The position numbers and the translations under genes were made by a program. The notes under the pieces were generated by a model, which was not told the origin of the DNA, ran no database searches, and saw nothing but the letters and a program-made list of their open reading frames with translations. 64,000 nt of DNA from Criblamydia sequanensis CRIB-18 (GTDB lineage Bacteria; Chlamydiota; Chlamydiia; Chlamydiales; Criblamydiaceae), in NCBI RefSeq assembly GCF_000750955.1, contig NZ_CCEJ010000009.1:124001-188000 (forward strand), given 5' to 3'. The stretch's first letter is position 1, and the number at the start of each line of letters is the position of its first letter. Below are positions 26,940 through 36,886 of the stretch, in pieces.

Positions 26940-29900
26940 ATGGAAAAACAAAAGCGTTGGCAGCTCTATCTTATCATTGCAGTGATCGCTCTCACGCTCT
27001 ACAATATTCTTCCAACCATATTTTTTTATACAAAACCTTTAAAATCCCCTGTGGATGAGAGAAGGGCTAATGCAATTTCAGAAAAAATTGTTGGCAGAGT
27101 GAACGAGCTAGAAGAAGACTCTATAGAGTGGCTTCAATCTTTTACAAAGCACATCGGAGTGCATCCGAGCTCTATAAAAGTTGATGATAAGGATTCAAGT
27201 CTTATCATGGTTCATTTTGAATCGCAAAATGAAGCCAATTTATTTCGAAGATTACTGCCGTCCGCAGGAGCTTTAATTCCATTTGTTCCCTCTCAACTTG
27301 AGATTTACGGCGGTTCTGATGAGGATTTAAAATCTGTAATTGTCTTAAGGCAAATCGGTTTCAGATTACAAGATCAAGATATCCCAACCCTTTTCAAGTA
27401 TTCCACAAAGTATGACAAAAACGGGGCTATTAATTCTTTTTATAGAAACATTGTAAATGATCGCGTAAGCACAATCGCTCTCAGTTTTGGCGGCGAAAGT
27501 CAAATGGCAAGACGAATTCAAGAACTTCAGAGCTTAAGCGATGAAGAAGCCATCGAAAGCGCCTCTCAAATCGCAAAAGAAATTATTGATGCAGAGCGAG
27601 CTCTTGGCAGAAGCGACCCAATATTTAAACGTTGGTTAAAAAGCTTCGGGCTTACCAATGCGGCCTCATCCAAAGAACTTATCACGGGTTTTATTGCAAA
27701 ATCAGAACTCTTGCAAGGGGCCCTTTCAAGAAAAGAAGAAACTTTAAACAAAGAGTTGAAACAAGCGATCAAAAATGAAGAACTCATTGATGGCTCCATC
27801 GAAGATTCTTTAAAAATTACTGCCAATCAGAAAAAAGCGCTTAATGATGCAAATGAAGTCTTAAAAAGAAATTCGGACCTGTTTGCTCAAAATTTAAAGC
27901 CTCTAACAGAGACGGAAATTGACTCTTTGTTAAAAGAAAGCATAAAAGCCTCAAAATTAGATGCAAGACAGATAATCTCATTAAAAAACACTAACCCTTT
28001 TGTGGAAGCGCTTATTATTGATTGGAGCAACGATAAAATAAGCTTAGAGTTTTATCCTGACATTCAAAAGATCCGGTCTTCCATTCCTTCTTCTGAAGCT
28101 GAAAGCTACGTTAAGGATAAAGTAGGTGATTTGATCATCAATGATATTGCAAGAGCCTCTTCCATATCAGATGAATCCATTCAACCAAGCGGAGACACTT
28201 TTGCAGTTTCTACGAGTACCCTTACAAGCCCATATGCCCTTTTGGCACTTGATCTTGGCGCTCTTGCAAACAAAATGGGAGATCAATTTTTAAATCAAAT
28301 TAAATCAGGCTGGTCTCCAACCCATCCCGATCTTACAGATAAAAATTATCCTATCTCTACTTACGAAGAGTATAAAAAACTATCAAAACAAGATCAGAAG
28401 CTAGGCCTTCTTGTTTATGTTCCGTCAGTTTCTCAAAACCGATTGCCTGATCTAAAAAAAGGATCAATCTATATTATAGCTAAGGGGCTTGATTCAATAG
28501 CATCAACCTATCGAGATAATAGCAAAGCCGAAAATGCAGAGGCTTTCTCAAAAGATGTTAAACAGCTCACTGATATGCTTAAAAGAAGCGGGTTTATCGG
28601 TTATCCGGGATCAAGTCTTGGCGGGGATTCCCCTTTTGCTAAAGACTATATCTTTGAGCTTGAAGACTATTACTCAAATTTAGTTAAGGCTACACGCGAA
28701 AACTTTACCGTAAAAGGTTCAAAACGTTACGCCGTTTTAGATTTAACTGATGTTGAACAGCGAATCTTAGCTGAAAATAAAATCGAAGATCGCATGCAAG
28801 AAGACCTCTTGAAATGGAAAGATGAGTACCAAGCCTCTCTTGTTTCTCAAAACCCGAACGCAAGGCTGCTTGTGCCTCCGCCAACCGAAAACCCTTACTG
28901 GCAAAATTTTAAAATCAGTTTGGCGAAATATTTTAGGGGGGATGATCGAAAAATCCTTAAATGGGGTCTTGACCTTTCAGGTGGAAAAACGGTTCGAATC
29001 GGCTTAAAAGACTCAAGCGGTCAAACTGTGACCAATCCGGATGACTTAAAGCAAGCCGTCAATGAGCTTTATACCCGTATTAACAAAATGGGAGTCTCTG
29101 AAAGAACCATCCGAATTGAGAACAACAATATTATTCTTGATTTTCCAAGCTCCCAAGGTCTTTCGGCTGCTGAATTGATTAAAGCTTCCGCTATGCATTT
29201 TCACATTGTCAATGAGAAATTCTCAACCACCAATCCTGAAATGCGAGAAGCCATTTCTACTTTCTTGCAGCAAGTTTGGAATGAAGCGGTAGTGACGAAT
29301 AGAAAAGATATTGAAAGCATTAATGAGATCGCATGGAAACACCTTGGCGGCGATGAAATCACAGATACCATTCAACCAAGAGGGGAAAATGCGAAATTCC
29401 TTTTTGAAAATGGTCTTAGGCTTGCAAATTTAAGAACGCAACCTTTAAGCCACGCTTTTGATGATACTTTATCTTCTATCGGCATGATTAAAGGAGATGA
29501 TTTCTCTGATTGGTTCGGTCAAACCAACCCTCTTATGGTTGTGTTCCATAATTACGCACTTGAAGGAGCGAGCTTAACAGATGTTCAAGTCGGCTACGAT
29601 CCTAAAGACGGTAATGCTCTTTCTTTCCAAGTTAAAGGATCTTATGATAATGCCGAAGGAAATCCAAGAACTGACTTCTATGCTTGGACCTCCCAATTTT
29701 CTCAAGACCAGATAAGAGGCACGCCAAAAGCTTCCTATACAAGAGGTGAAGGCTGGAGAATGGCCGTTATCTTAAATGGCCGCATCATCAGCATGCCCTC
29801 TTTAAAAGCTGCTCTTCGCGATGGCGGTTCTATTAGCGGAAGGTTTTCTCAAAGAGAGATTGATCAACTTGCAGCTGATTTAAAAGCAGGCTCATTATCC

Positions 29901-31493
29901 TTTACTCCAAGAATATTGTCCGAGCAAAACGTCAGCCCGGAACTTGGAAAAGAAGAGAGGACAAAAGGAATTTTTGCTTCCATCATTGCTATCTGCCTTG
30001 TGGTTGCACTGATGTGCGGCTATTATCGATTTGCCGGACTTGTAGCCTGTATTGCGGTCTTTTTCAATATTCTAATTATGTGGGGAGTGCTCCAAAATTT
30101 AGGAGCCGCTTTAACCCTTCCCGGAATTGCGGGTATCGTATTAACTATCGGTATGGCAGTTGATGCAAACGTTCTCGTATTTGAAAGATATAAGGAAGAA
30201 TATAAAATTTCCGGAAGAGTCGGACCGGCAATCCAAGCCGCCTATAGTAAAGCTTTTAGCGCCATTGTGGACTCAAACGTCACTACAATCATCGCAGCTT
30301 TGATCTTGCTTCAATTTGATTCAGGTCCAATCAAAGGATTCGCTGTTACCTTGATAATCGGTATCATCTCGTCCATGTTTACCGCCTTATTTATGACTCG
30401 ATACTTTTTTACCGGCTGGGTTAAGAGAAATAAAGATAAGCCTTTAAATATGTCTGATTGGATTGGCAAAACCAACTTCAACTTCTTGGCACAAACCAAA
30501 AAAGCAGTTATTACAACCTTTATAGTGCTTCTTTTAGGGTCTTATTTCTTTATATCACAAAGAAATAACATCTTCGGAATGGATTTCCTCGGCGGTTATG
30601 CGCTGACTGTGGAGCTTAAAGAAGATCCGGCTATCGATTCTTATCGTCTTGATGCAAAAGAAGCTTTAGTAAACGCAGGGTTGCAAAGCAATGAAGTGGA
30701 TGTAAGACAACTTTCAAGACCTAACCAATTGAAAATAGAATTGAGTACAGCCCTTGAAGAACCGGGTAGAGTTTTCCATGGTATGCCGGAAACAATAGAA
30801 AACCCGGGGTCTGCGTATCTCTTCGAGCACAACCCTCGCTTGACTTGGATTGTTGAAGCATTAAATAAGGCAGGCTTAAGCATCCCGGATAGCCAATTAA
30901 AACAGTTGGATTCTAACTGGACTGTCATGAGCGGACAATTTTCGGATGCCATGAGAAATAATGCCATTATAGCTCTATTCTTAGCGTTAGTAAGCATCTT
31001 AATTTACATCACGCTTCGATTCGAGTTTAAATACGCCATTAGTGCGGTCATCGGCCTTGCGCATGATGTTCTCATTACACTTGGCATTATAGCTTTATTT
31101 AATAAGCTCGGATTCCCGGTTCAAATAAACTTGGAAATTGTCGGAGCTATTATGACCATCATCGGCTACTCATTAAACGACACCATTATCATTTTTGACA
31201 GAATTCGAGAAGAGCTTAAGCTCCATCGCAAATGGAAATTTGAGGACGTTGTCAACTATGCGTTGAACATCACATTAAGCAGAACGATGATGACCTCAGG
31301 TTCTACCTTGCTTGTGCTTTTAGCCTTAGTTCTCTTTGGCGGACAGTCCATATTCGGATTTGCTCTTGTCATGACAATTGGTGTAATTGTCGGAACCCTA
31401 TCTTCACTATTTATAGCAGCTCCTGTACTGATCTATTTCCATAACCGGGAAGAGCATCAAACAGAAGATAAGTCGGCATTGAAACCGACTTAG
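26940..31493 (+). CDS. secDF: Fused SecDF protein-export membrane protein
   Basis: SecD and SecF assist late steps of Sec translocation, using the proton gradient to pull exported proteins. At 1517 residues this is a fusion and far longer than SecD plus SecF of E. coli (about 940). One membrane helix is at residues 10-30. The SecD hallmark GLDLSGGKTVRIGL then comes only near residue 675, so some 640 residues are inserted before it. The SecD helices follow from about residue 1020 (GIAGIVLTIGMAVDANVLVFERYKEE). SecF starts near 1200 (GMDFLGGYALTVEL) and ends with IGYSLNDTIIIFDRIREEL and its helices. A terminator follows directly. Confidence 0.95.
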   Translation: MEKQKRWQLYLIIAVIALTLYNILPTIFFYTKPLKSPVDERRANAISEKIVGRVNELEEDSIEWLQSFTKHIGVHPSSIKVDDKDSSLIMVHFESQNEANLFRRLLPSAGALIPFVPSQLEIYGGSDEDLKSVIVLRQIGFRLQDQDIPTLFKYSTKYDKNGAINSFYRNIVNDRVSTIALSFGGESQMARRIQELQSLSDEEAIESASQIAKEIIDAERALGRSDPIFKRWLKSFGLTNAASSKELITGFIAKSELLQGALSRKEETLNKELKQAIKNEELIDGSIEDSLKITANQKKALNDANEVLKRNSDLFAQNLKPLTETEIDSLLKESIKASKLDARQIISLKNTNPFVEALIIDWSNDKISLEFYPDIQKIRSSIPSSEAESYVKDKVGDLIINDIARASSISDESIQPSGDTFAVSTSTLTSPYALLALDLGALANKMGDQFLNQIKSGWSPTHPDLTDKNYPISTYEEYKKLSKQDQKLGLLVYVPSVSQNRLPDLKKGSIYIIAKGLDSIASTYRDNSKAENAEAFSKDVKQLTDMLKRSGFIGYPGSSLGGDSPFAKDYIFELEDYYSNLVKATRENFTVKGSKRYAVLDLTDVEQRILAENKIEDRMQEDLLKWKDEYQASLVSQNPNARLLVPPPTENPYWQNFKISLAKYFRGDDRKILKWGLDLSGGKTVRIGLKDSSGQTVTNPDDLKQAVNELYTRINKMGVSERTIRIENNNIILDFPSSQGLSAAELIKASAMHFHIVNEKFSTTNPEMREAISTFLQQVWNEAVVTNRKDIESINEIAWKHLGGDEITDTIQPRGENAKFLFENGLRLANLRTQPLSHAFDDTLSSIGMIKGDDFSDWFGQTNPLMVVFHNYALEGASLTDVQVGYDPKDGNALSFQVKGSYDNAEGNPRTDFYAWTSQFSQDQIRGTPKASYTRGEGWRMAVILNGRIISMPSLKAALRDGGSISGRFSQREIDQLAADLKAGSLSFTPRILSEQNVSPELGKEERTKGIFASIIAICLVVALMCGYYRFAGLVACIAVFFNILIMWGVLQNLGAALTLPGIAGIVLTIGMAVDANVLVFERYKEEYKISGRVGPAIQAAYSKAFSAIVDSNVTTIIAALILLQFDSGPIKGFAVTLIIGIISSMFTALFMTRYFFTGWVKRNKDKPLNMSDWIGKTNFNFLAQTKKAVITTFIVLLLGSYFFISQRNNIFGMDFLGGYALTVELKEDPAIDSYRLDAKEALVNAGLQSNEVDVRQLSRPNQLKIELSTALEEPGRVFHGMPETIENPGSAYLFEHNPRLTWIVEALNKAGLSIPDSQLKQLDSNWTVMSGQFSDAMRNNAIIALFLALVSILIYITLRFEFKYAISAVIGLAHDVLITLGIIALFNKLGFPVQINLEIVGAIMTIIGYSLNDTIIIFDRIREELKLHRKWKFEDVVNYALNITLSRTMMTSGSTLLVLLALVLFGGQSIFGFALVMTIGVIVGTLSSLFIAAPVLIYFHNREEHQTEDKSALKPT

Positions 31494-31518
31494 ACAAGGG
31501 AGTTAAATTTTAAGTCTC

Positions 31519-31550
31519 AAAGTCCCGCCTTTCGGCGGGACTTTGCTTTT
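31519..31550 (+). terminator. Rho-independent terminator after secDF
   Basis: An 11-bp GC-rich stem AAAGTCCCGCC/GGCGGGACTTT (31519-31529 and 31534-31544) with a TTTC loop is followed by GCTTTT. Confidence 0.92.
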
Positions 31551-31871
31551 AATCCCTTATCCATTTCATAAAATCTTTTCATTTTTCAAATAAAATCTGA
31601 TTTTCAGATTAGAAATTAGTTAAAAACATAAACCAACAATCAACAAAAGAACAATTTTAATTTTTTTTTATCGATGCTTTGAAAAAGTAATGTTAATACT
31701 TCAATCCTAAAAGACGGTCCTGGATAAATCGCATAAATAGATAAAAAATAAGGATAATTATCTTTCTTCTTATAAAGTCAATAGATACAATGCATTCGCT
31801 TCCCTGTAGAGGATTGAGAGGACCATCTTACCAATCTATCTCTCCAATATAGAGAAGCCCCGCATAAGATA
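31551..31871. other. Gap of about 320 bases upstream of recJ
   Basis: No coding frame is seen. A small hairpin AATCTGA/TCAGATT with a 3-base loop lies at 31594-31610. A TACAAT hexamer near 31786 could be a -10 element for recJ, but I find no matching -35. Confidence 0.35.
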
Positions 31872-33743
31872 ATGGAGCTAAAAGAAATGCTTTCTTGGTA
31901 CAATCATGCAGACTCGCCCATCTGGGTCCCTCCTAAAGAGGATCCCGATTTGAAAGAAAGCATCATTAAAGAATTCAAAATCCATCCTGTGACAGCGCAA
32001 GTGCTTGTCTCGAGAGGTTTTAACAATATCGAGCAAATCCATAAATATTTGTATGCAAAACTTCCAGATCTTTACGATCCTTACCTCATGGCGCAGATGC
32101 CCCAAGCGGTCAAACGCGTTGTAAAAGCCATAGAAAATAAAGAAAATATTCTGATCTATGGCGACAACGATGTCGATGGGATGACAGGAACTGCTCTTTT
32201 AGTTGAATTCTTACGATTTTTAGGCGCAAATGTCTTTTTTTATGTCTCAAACCGAGGCACTCTAAGGCAAAGCCTAATTGTCGAAGCCTTGGATTACGCT
32301 TTAAGGAATCAGTGCAAGCTTCTTATTACAGTCGATTGCGGAATCACAGCCGCTAATGAAATCGCTAAAGTTGTCGAACATAATGTCGATGTCATTATAA
32401 CAGATCACCATGTTCCAACCGATACTATCCCCAATTGCATTGCAACGCTCAACCCTAAATTATTGGGCAACACCTATCCAAATGCCGATCTAACAGGAGT
32501 TGGAGTCGCTTTTAAGCTTGCGCATGGCATTACCAACACTCTTGTTCAAGAAGGCAAAATCCCTCCCCGAAAAGTCGACCTCAAGCGTTATCTTGATCTT
32601 GTAGCTTTAGGCACTATTTCCGATATGGGTTCTCTTCTTGGAGAAAACCGTATTTTGGTCCGCTACGGTCTAATACAACTTTCAAAAGGAAAAAGAGTCG
32701 GCTTAAGCAAATTGATCTCCATTTCAGATCCTGATGTGGATTTAAGTGATCTCACCTCTTTTACAATTGCATCTAAAGTGGCCCCAAGACTAAATAGTCT
32801 TGGCAGAATCGATGACCCCACGAAAGGAGTCCAACTTCTTCTTATTAGAAACACCGCCATGGCCGAAAAAATGGCTATAGAGCTTGATCTAAACAATATC
32901 GAAAGACAAAAAATCGAAAGGGCCGTTTCATTAGATGTTGAAACGATGATCGCTCAAACCCCTAATATGCTTCAGGATAAAGCCATTATACTAGCTTCTG
33001 ACAAATGGCACCCTGGAGTTATTGCAATAGTTTCAACTAGAATTTCAAAGTATTATCATAGACCGACTGTGATGATTGCGATTGAAAATGGGGTGGGAAA
33101 GGGTTCTATCAGATCCATCCCTGAGTTTCCCCTGCTTTCAGTCTTAAAAAACAGCTCGGATATACTTCTTAACTTCGGCGGCCATGATTTTGCAGCCGGA
33201 TTGACAATAAAACCTGAAAATATAGAAGAGTTTAAATCCCGTTTCATTGAAGAAGCCAATATCACACTAAAAAATCATGATGTGATGACAAAGCTTTACT
33301 TAGACGCTGAAATTAATTTTGAAGAACTGACTTTTGATTTCATGGAATCGCTTAAACTGCTTGAGCCTTATGGAAATGAAAACCCGCAACCTATTCTTTT
33401 TTGCAAGGCAAAGCAAGCTTGGCCGCCAAAAGTCGTTGGCAGATCTCATTTGAAGCTTTATTTGCAGCAAGGTCCCCGAATGCTTGAAGGAATAGCGTTT
33501 GGAAAAGCAGGAGAAAGCCCCAACTTAAGACGAAAAAATTTGAGCCTTTTAGTTTCTTTTATCCCTGTAGTCAACACGCACCTTGGTCAATGCATACAAT
33601 TGCAAGTTCGAGACTTCAAAGTTTCCAAAGAAGAAGAAGTTCCTCTTGAAGAAAATACTGTTACCTCTATAAAAGCTGCCCCAAAAGGATCCAAAATCCA
33701 ATCAACTCACGATGGGTTTGTCGATCTTCCGATTGATTTTTAA
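31872..33743 (+). CDS. recJ: Single-stranded-DNA-specific exonuclease RecJ
   Basis: A DHH-family 5'-3' exonuclease for recombination and mismatch repair. Visible are motif I GDNDVDGMTGTALL (usual D-x-D-x-DG spacing, about residue 97), the DHH motif VIITDHHVPTD (about 178), the motif GLGTISD-like ALGTISDMGSLL, and the DHHA1 glycine motif LNFGGHDFAAGLTI (about residue 435). An OB-fold C-terminal part follows. The 623 residues are slightly longer than in E. coli (577). The start at 31872 is the longest; ATG 31887 has a better placed GGAG and may be the true one. The secDF-recJ-euo grouping is typical of Chlamydiae. Confidence 0.93.
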   Translation: MELKEMLSWYNHADSPIWVPPKEDPDLKESIIKEFKIHPVTAQVLVSRGFNNIEQIHKYLYAKLPDLYDPYLMAQMPQAVKRVVKAIENKENILIYGDNDVDGMTGTALLVEFLRFLGANVFFYVSNRGTLRQSLIVEALDYALRNQCKLLITVDCGITAANEIAKVVEHNVDVIITDHHVPTDTIPNCIATLNPKLLGNTYPNADLTGVGVAFKLAHGITNTLVQEGKIPPRKVDLKRYLDLVALGTISDMGSLLGENRILVRYGLIQLSKGKRVGLSKLISISDPDVDLSDLTSFTIASKVAPRLNSLGRIDDPTKGVQLLLIRNTAMAEKMAIELDLNNIERQKIERAVSLDVETMIAQTPNMLQDKAIILASDKWHPGVIAIVSTRISKYYHRPTVMIAIENGVGKGSIRSIPEFPLLSVLKNSSDILLNFGGHDFAAGLTIKPENIEEFKSRFIEEANITLKNHDVMTKLYLDAEINFEELTFDFMESLKLLEPYGNENPQPILFCKAKQAWPPKVVGRSHLKLYLQQGPRMLEGIAFGKAGESPNLRRKNLSLLVSFIPVVNTHLGQCIQLQVRDFKVSKEEEVPLEENTVTSIKAAPKGSKIQSTHDGFVDLPIDF

Positions 33744-33821
33744 AAAAATTATTCCAATTACCCTTGCAGCGACTTACAAAAATTAAGAGTGCAAGGGTGG
33801 ATTCTAACCTATGCACGGCTT

Positions 33822-33849
33822 AAATAAAAAACCCGCCATAAAGCGGGTT
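33822..33849 (-). terminator. Rho-independent terminator after euo
   Basis: The stem AACCCGC/GCGGGTT (33830-33836 and 33843-33849) with a 6-base loop is followed by a T-run on the minus strand, about 90 bases past the euo stop. On the plus strand no T-run follows. Confidence 0.8.
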
Positions 33850-33936
33850 AATAAACACAAAAAAAATAATTTATGAAAATAAGTACTATTTCCAAAAATT
33901 ATTTTTCTCATTAAACGCGGATTTACCTAAAGCTAC

Positions 33937-34392
33937 TTAGTTAGCAACTTTATTCTTTCTACGCTTCTTAACTAGATAGCCTTTTTTGTATTCGTCGACA
34001 TCATCTTGGTGTATAACCCAAGCAGCGCCTCTTCGCTCTGCTTTGAGGTACCCGGTACGAGTCGCATAATAAACTTTCTGTGCAGGCACTTTTAAAAGTC
34101 GTGCCACTTGATTTACAGAATAATATCCTTTCATATTATCAAACAACAGCTCGCCTTCAAATACCGATTTTGTACGAGAATATTTTTGCTTGCGATAGTC
34201 TTCAAGGTCCTCTACGCAAATAGTCCATCTCGTAGACTCTTTGCTGGCCTTTAATTTTTTTAATTTAATGGCGATATAAATCGCTTGGCGCGTCACTTTA
34301 TTAAGTTTCGCAGCTTCTGTTATCGAAACAAATTTAGCTGACTCTTGAGGTTGTTCAGTCACCAGAGTCTCGTTTTCCTTCTGTTCCGTCAT
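33937..34392 (-). CDS. euo: Euo-type developmental transcription regulator
   Basis: Euo is a DNA-binding protein specific to Chlamydiae that represses late genes while the bacterium is in the replicating (RB) form. The 151-residue protein has two excisionase-like helix-turn-helix segments: SITEAAKLNKVTRQAIYIAI (about 23-42), and SVNQVARLLKVPAQKVYYAT (about 92-111) followed by a basic wing. It ends in a Lys/Arg-rich tail (KKRRKNKVAN). The stretches EDYRKQKYSRTKS and GELLFDN resemble Chlamydia Euo closely. A perfect AAGGAGGT ribosome site 6 bases before the ATG suggests very strong translation. It is transcribed away from tsp and has its own terminator. Confidence 0.92.
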   Translation of the reverse strand: MTEQKENETLVTEQPQESAKFVSITEAAKLNKVTRQAIYIAIKLKKLKASKESTRWTICVEDLEDYRKQKYSRTKSVFEGELLFDNMKGYYSVNQVARLLKVPAQKVYYATRTGYLKAERRGAAWVIHQDDVDEYKKGYLVKKRRKNKVAN

Positions 34393-34801
34393 TTGAGAAC
34401 CTCCTTGTACTTCTTTATTAAGCTTGCAATCCCTTAACTAGGATTCGTGATTACTATTGTCCTTATTTCTAAGGGACTTACTAAAAAATAAATTAGACTA
34501 ATATCGAAATCAAAAAAGGTTGATATTTTTCAAAATCGAAACAACAATTATACCAAAAAAAGAATTGAAATCAATATTTTTTTGTCAAAATTTTAATTTT
34601 TTTATGAGATCTTGTTTACTAAGTGGGGAGAATTGAAAAGACAGTCATTAATTAGTACAAAAATTTATGACTTAAAAGACGAGGCTTACTATTAAAAAAA
34701 GGCTCAGTTTTCAAATTCTAATTTTTATTAGGGTTTTTAGGAGTGAAAAAAACTACCCCTATTCCTATAATGAAATTTTAACAACAGCTTTTCGGGATAG
34801 T
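34393..34801. other. Divergent control region between euo and tsp (409 bases)
   Basis: No gene is seen. Besides the euo promoter candidate, a plus-strand pair TTGAAA (34633-34638), 17 bases, TACAAA (34656-34661) could serve tsp. An inverted AATATC/GATATT (34500-34527) overlaps the euo candidate and could be an operator; this is a guess. The rest is A/T runs. Confidence 0.35.
34485..34513 (-). promoter_or_regulatory. Candidate sigma-70-type promoter of euo
   Basis: On the minus strand TTGATT, a 17-base spacer and TATTTT occur about 93 bases before the euo ATG. The spacing is ideal but the -10 is weak, and the DNA is AT-rich, so chance matches are possible. Confidence 0.35.
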
Positions 34802-36763
34802 ATGATTCTTTTCATTCGTCAAAGCCTCTTCTTGGTCCTTCTTCTAACCCTGCCCTTTTCTCTTTTTTCAAAACTTCCTGACCTGACAGAAAAAAAGGTC
34901 ACACAAAAAACAAACGAAATTTTAAATTTGCACGCTCATTATAAGAAGCTCACCCCGGAGCTTATGAAACGCATATTAAACAATTTCCTAGAAGAACTTG
35001 ACCCGACTAAAACTTATTTTATCGAATCTGACATACAGGAGTGGCAAGACCCAAGCGATGAAAAGCTAAATGCCATGATTGCCAATTTCAATGCAGGGAA
35101 TTTTTCAAATTTCGACAATATATTTAAAACTATGATTGCTGCGGTTGAAAGGCGTCATTCCATAGATAAAGAGATTGACTACTCAAAACTGCCTCAGAAT
35201 GTCAAAACCGACGAGTTTAAAGACATGCAATGGGTCAAGACAATCGACGGGCTGAAAGATAGGCTTGTTCGGATACGTGCCCTACAAGCAGATACAGCTT
35301 CCAGATTAAACGAGGAGTTGAAGGATAAATCCCTTCAAAGAATCGTTAAAAGACAGATTAAATATGAAGATGAGATTCTCAATCCGGATACCGTGGAAAG
35401 ACAAAAGTTTATCCTAACTAAAGTGCTGAAGGCCGTGACCTCCTCTCTTGACACCCACACCTCTTACTTTACCCCGGAAGAAGCCAAGCAGTTTATGATT
35501 AATGTACAGCAAAGGCTCTATGGAATTGGCGCTCAGCTTAGGGATGATCTAAACGGCTTCACAGTAACTAAAATTGTCGAAGGGGGACCTGCCGCTGTTG
35601 AAAAAGCCCTTAAGGTTAAAGATAGGATTATCGCAGTCGATGGCGAACCTGTTGTCGGGATGGATATCATCGATGCGGTAGAATTAATTAGAGGGGAAGA
35701 AAATACTCCTGTTATTTTAACGGTGATTCGTGAAACGGGGGATGCCGAGCCTAAAAAAGAAGAAAAGGTTGACATCACAATTTATAGAGGACAGGTAGTC
35801 CTTAAAGAAGCTCGCTTTGAATCTTCCTACGAGCCTTTTGGGGATGATGTCATTGCGAACTTAAAGCTTCACACCTTCTATCAAGATGCCGACAGCTCTT
35901 CCGCGATTGACCTTGCGAAAGAGCTTGAAAAAATTAGCCAGGATAGGAAGGTCAAAGGAGTTATTTTAGACCTCCGCTATAATTCAGGGGGGCTTCTCAC
36001 CCAAGCCGTTTCTGTAGCGGGTCTTTTTATATCAAAAGGTGTTGTCGTTTCGATTAAAGATAATAGCGGGTTTATTCAACATCTTAGAGATATTGACGGC
36101 AAAAAAATCTGGGACGGCCCCTTAATTGTTCTTGTTAACCGGGTAAGCGCTTCGGCCTCAGAAATTGTTGCCCAAACGCTCCAGGACTATGGAATCGCTC
36201 TTATTGTCGGTGACGACCATACCTACGGGAAAGGCTCTTTCCAGACCTTTACTTTAAATGCCCAATCAGAGGTTGTAAACCCAGAAGGGGAATACAAGGT
36301 GACAAGAGGCCGTTATTATACCGTCTCAGGAAAAACTCCCCAGTTGACAGGCGTGCAGTCAGACATTGTTTTGCCGGGCCCTCTATCAGAATCGGAGCTT
36401 GGAGAACAATATTCGAAATACCCCCTTGAAAGTGATTCTATAAAACCCAATTTTGATGATGATTTAAGCGATATCCCTCCTTTCCAACGCGAGCGCATCC
36501 GCTTTCTTTACAAATTCGATCTTCAAAAAAAGCTGAATATGTATGAAAAGTATCTCCCCCAACTAAGAGCTAATGCCGAATACCGCATGAAGCATAATAA
36601 AAATTACCAATCCTTCCTTAAAGAGCTGCAAAAAGTTAAGGACCATGTAGAGGGTGAGGAAGAAGAGCAATTCGGTCAGAATGACCTTCAGTTGACTGAA
36701 GCTTTAAACGTCATGAAGGATCTCTTATTTATGATGGAAGAGCCAAAGCCTGCCTCTAAGTAA
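34802..36763 (+). CDS. Tail-specific protease Tsp (S41 family)
   Basis: An exported processing protease of 653 residues with a signal peptide (LFLVLLLTLPFSLFS). It has the N-terminal helical region of Prc/Tsp proteins (EELDPTKTYF at about 65). A PDZ domain spans about 235-320 (GIGAQLRDDLNGFTV ... KVKDRIIAVDGEPV). The S41 catalytic core carries Ser in NRVSASASEIVAQ (about 455) and Lys in TYGKGSFQTF (about 481). It corresponds to C. trachomatis CT441. Such proteases cut proteins after hydrophobic C-terminal tails in the periplasm; chlamydial Tsp has also been reported to cleave host factors. It lies 123 bases before gltX on the same strand. Confidence 0.92.
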   Translation: MILFIRQSLFLVLLLTLPFSLFSKLPDLTEKKVTQKTNEILNLHAHYKKLTPELMKRILNNFLEELDPTKTYFIESDIQEWQDPSDEKLNAMIANFNAGNFSNFDNIFKTMIAAVERRHSIDKEIDYSKLPQNVKTDEFKDMQWVKTIDGLKDRLVRIRALQADTASRLNEELKDKSLQRIVKRQIKYEDEILNPDTVERQKFILTKVLKAVTSSLDTHTSYFTPEEAKQFMINVQQRLYGIGAQLRDDLNGFTVTKIVEGGPAAVEKALKVKDRIIAVDGEPVVGMDIIDAVELIRGEENTPVILTVIRETGDAEPKKEEKVDITIYRGQVVLKEARFESSYEPFGDDVIANLKLHTFYQDADSSSAIDLAKELEKISQDRKVKGVILDLRYNSGGLLTQAVSVAGLFISKGVVVSIKDNSGFIQHLRDIDGKKIWDGPLIVLVNRVSASASEIVAQTLQDYGIALIVGDDHTYGKGSFQTFTLNAQSEVVNPEGEYKVTRGRYYTVSGKTPQLTGVQSDIVLPGPLSESELGEQYSKYPLESDSIKPNFDDDLSDIPPFQRERIRFLYKFDLQKKLNMYEKYLPQLRANAEYRMKHNKNYQSFLKELQKVKDHVEGEEEEQFGQNDLQLTEALNVMKDLLFMMEEPKPASK

Positions 36764-36886
36764 TTCTCCTTGAAATCTAAGGCGGAATATTAGAAAATTT
36801 CTTTTCGAATTGGGTCATTGTCATAAAAAAAACACCCCTTTCCAATGACCCTTTTTAAAAATATTTCTTTTAGCAAGGATTAATCC

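Noticed and set aside
30641-30997. 118-codon minus-strand ORF inside secDF
   Set aside because: Lies wholly antisense to the SecF part, with no start signal.
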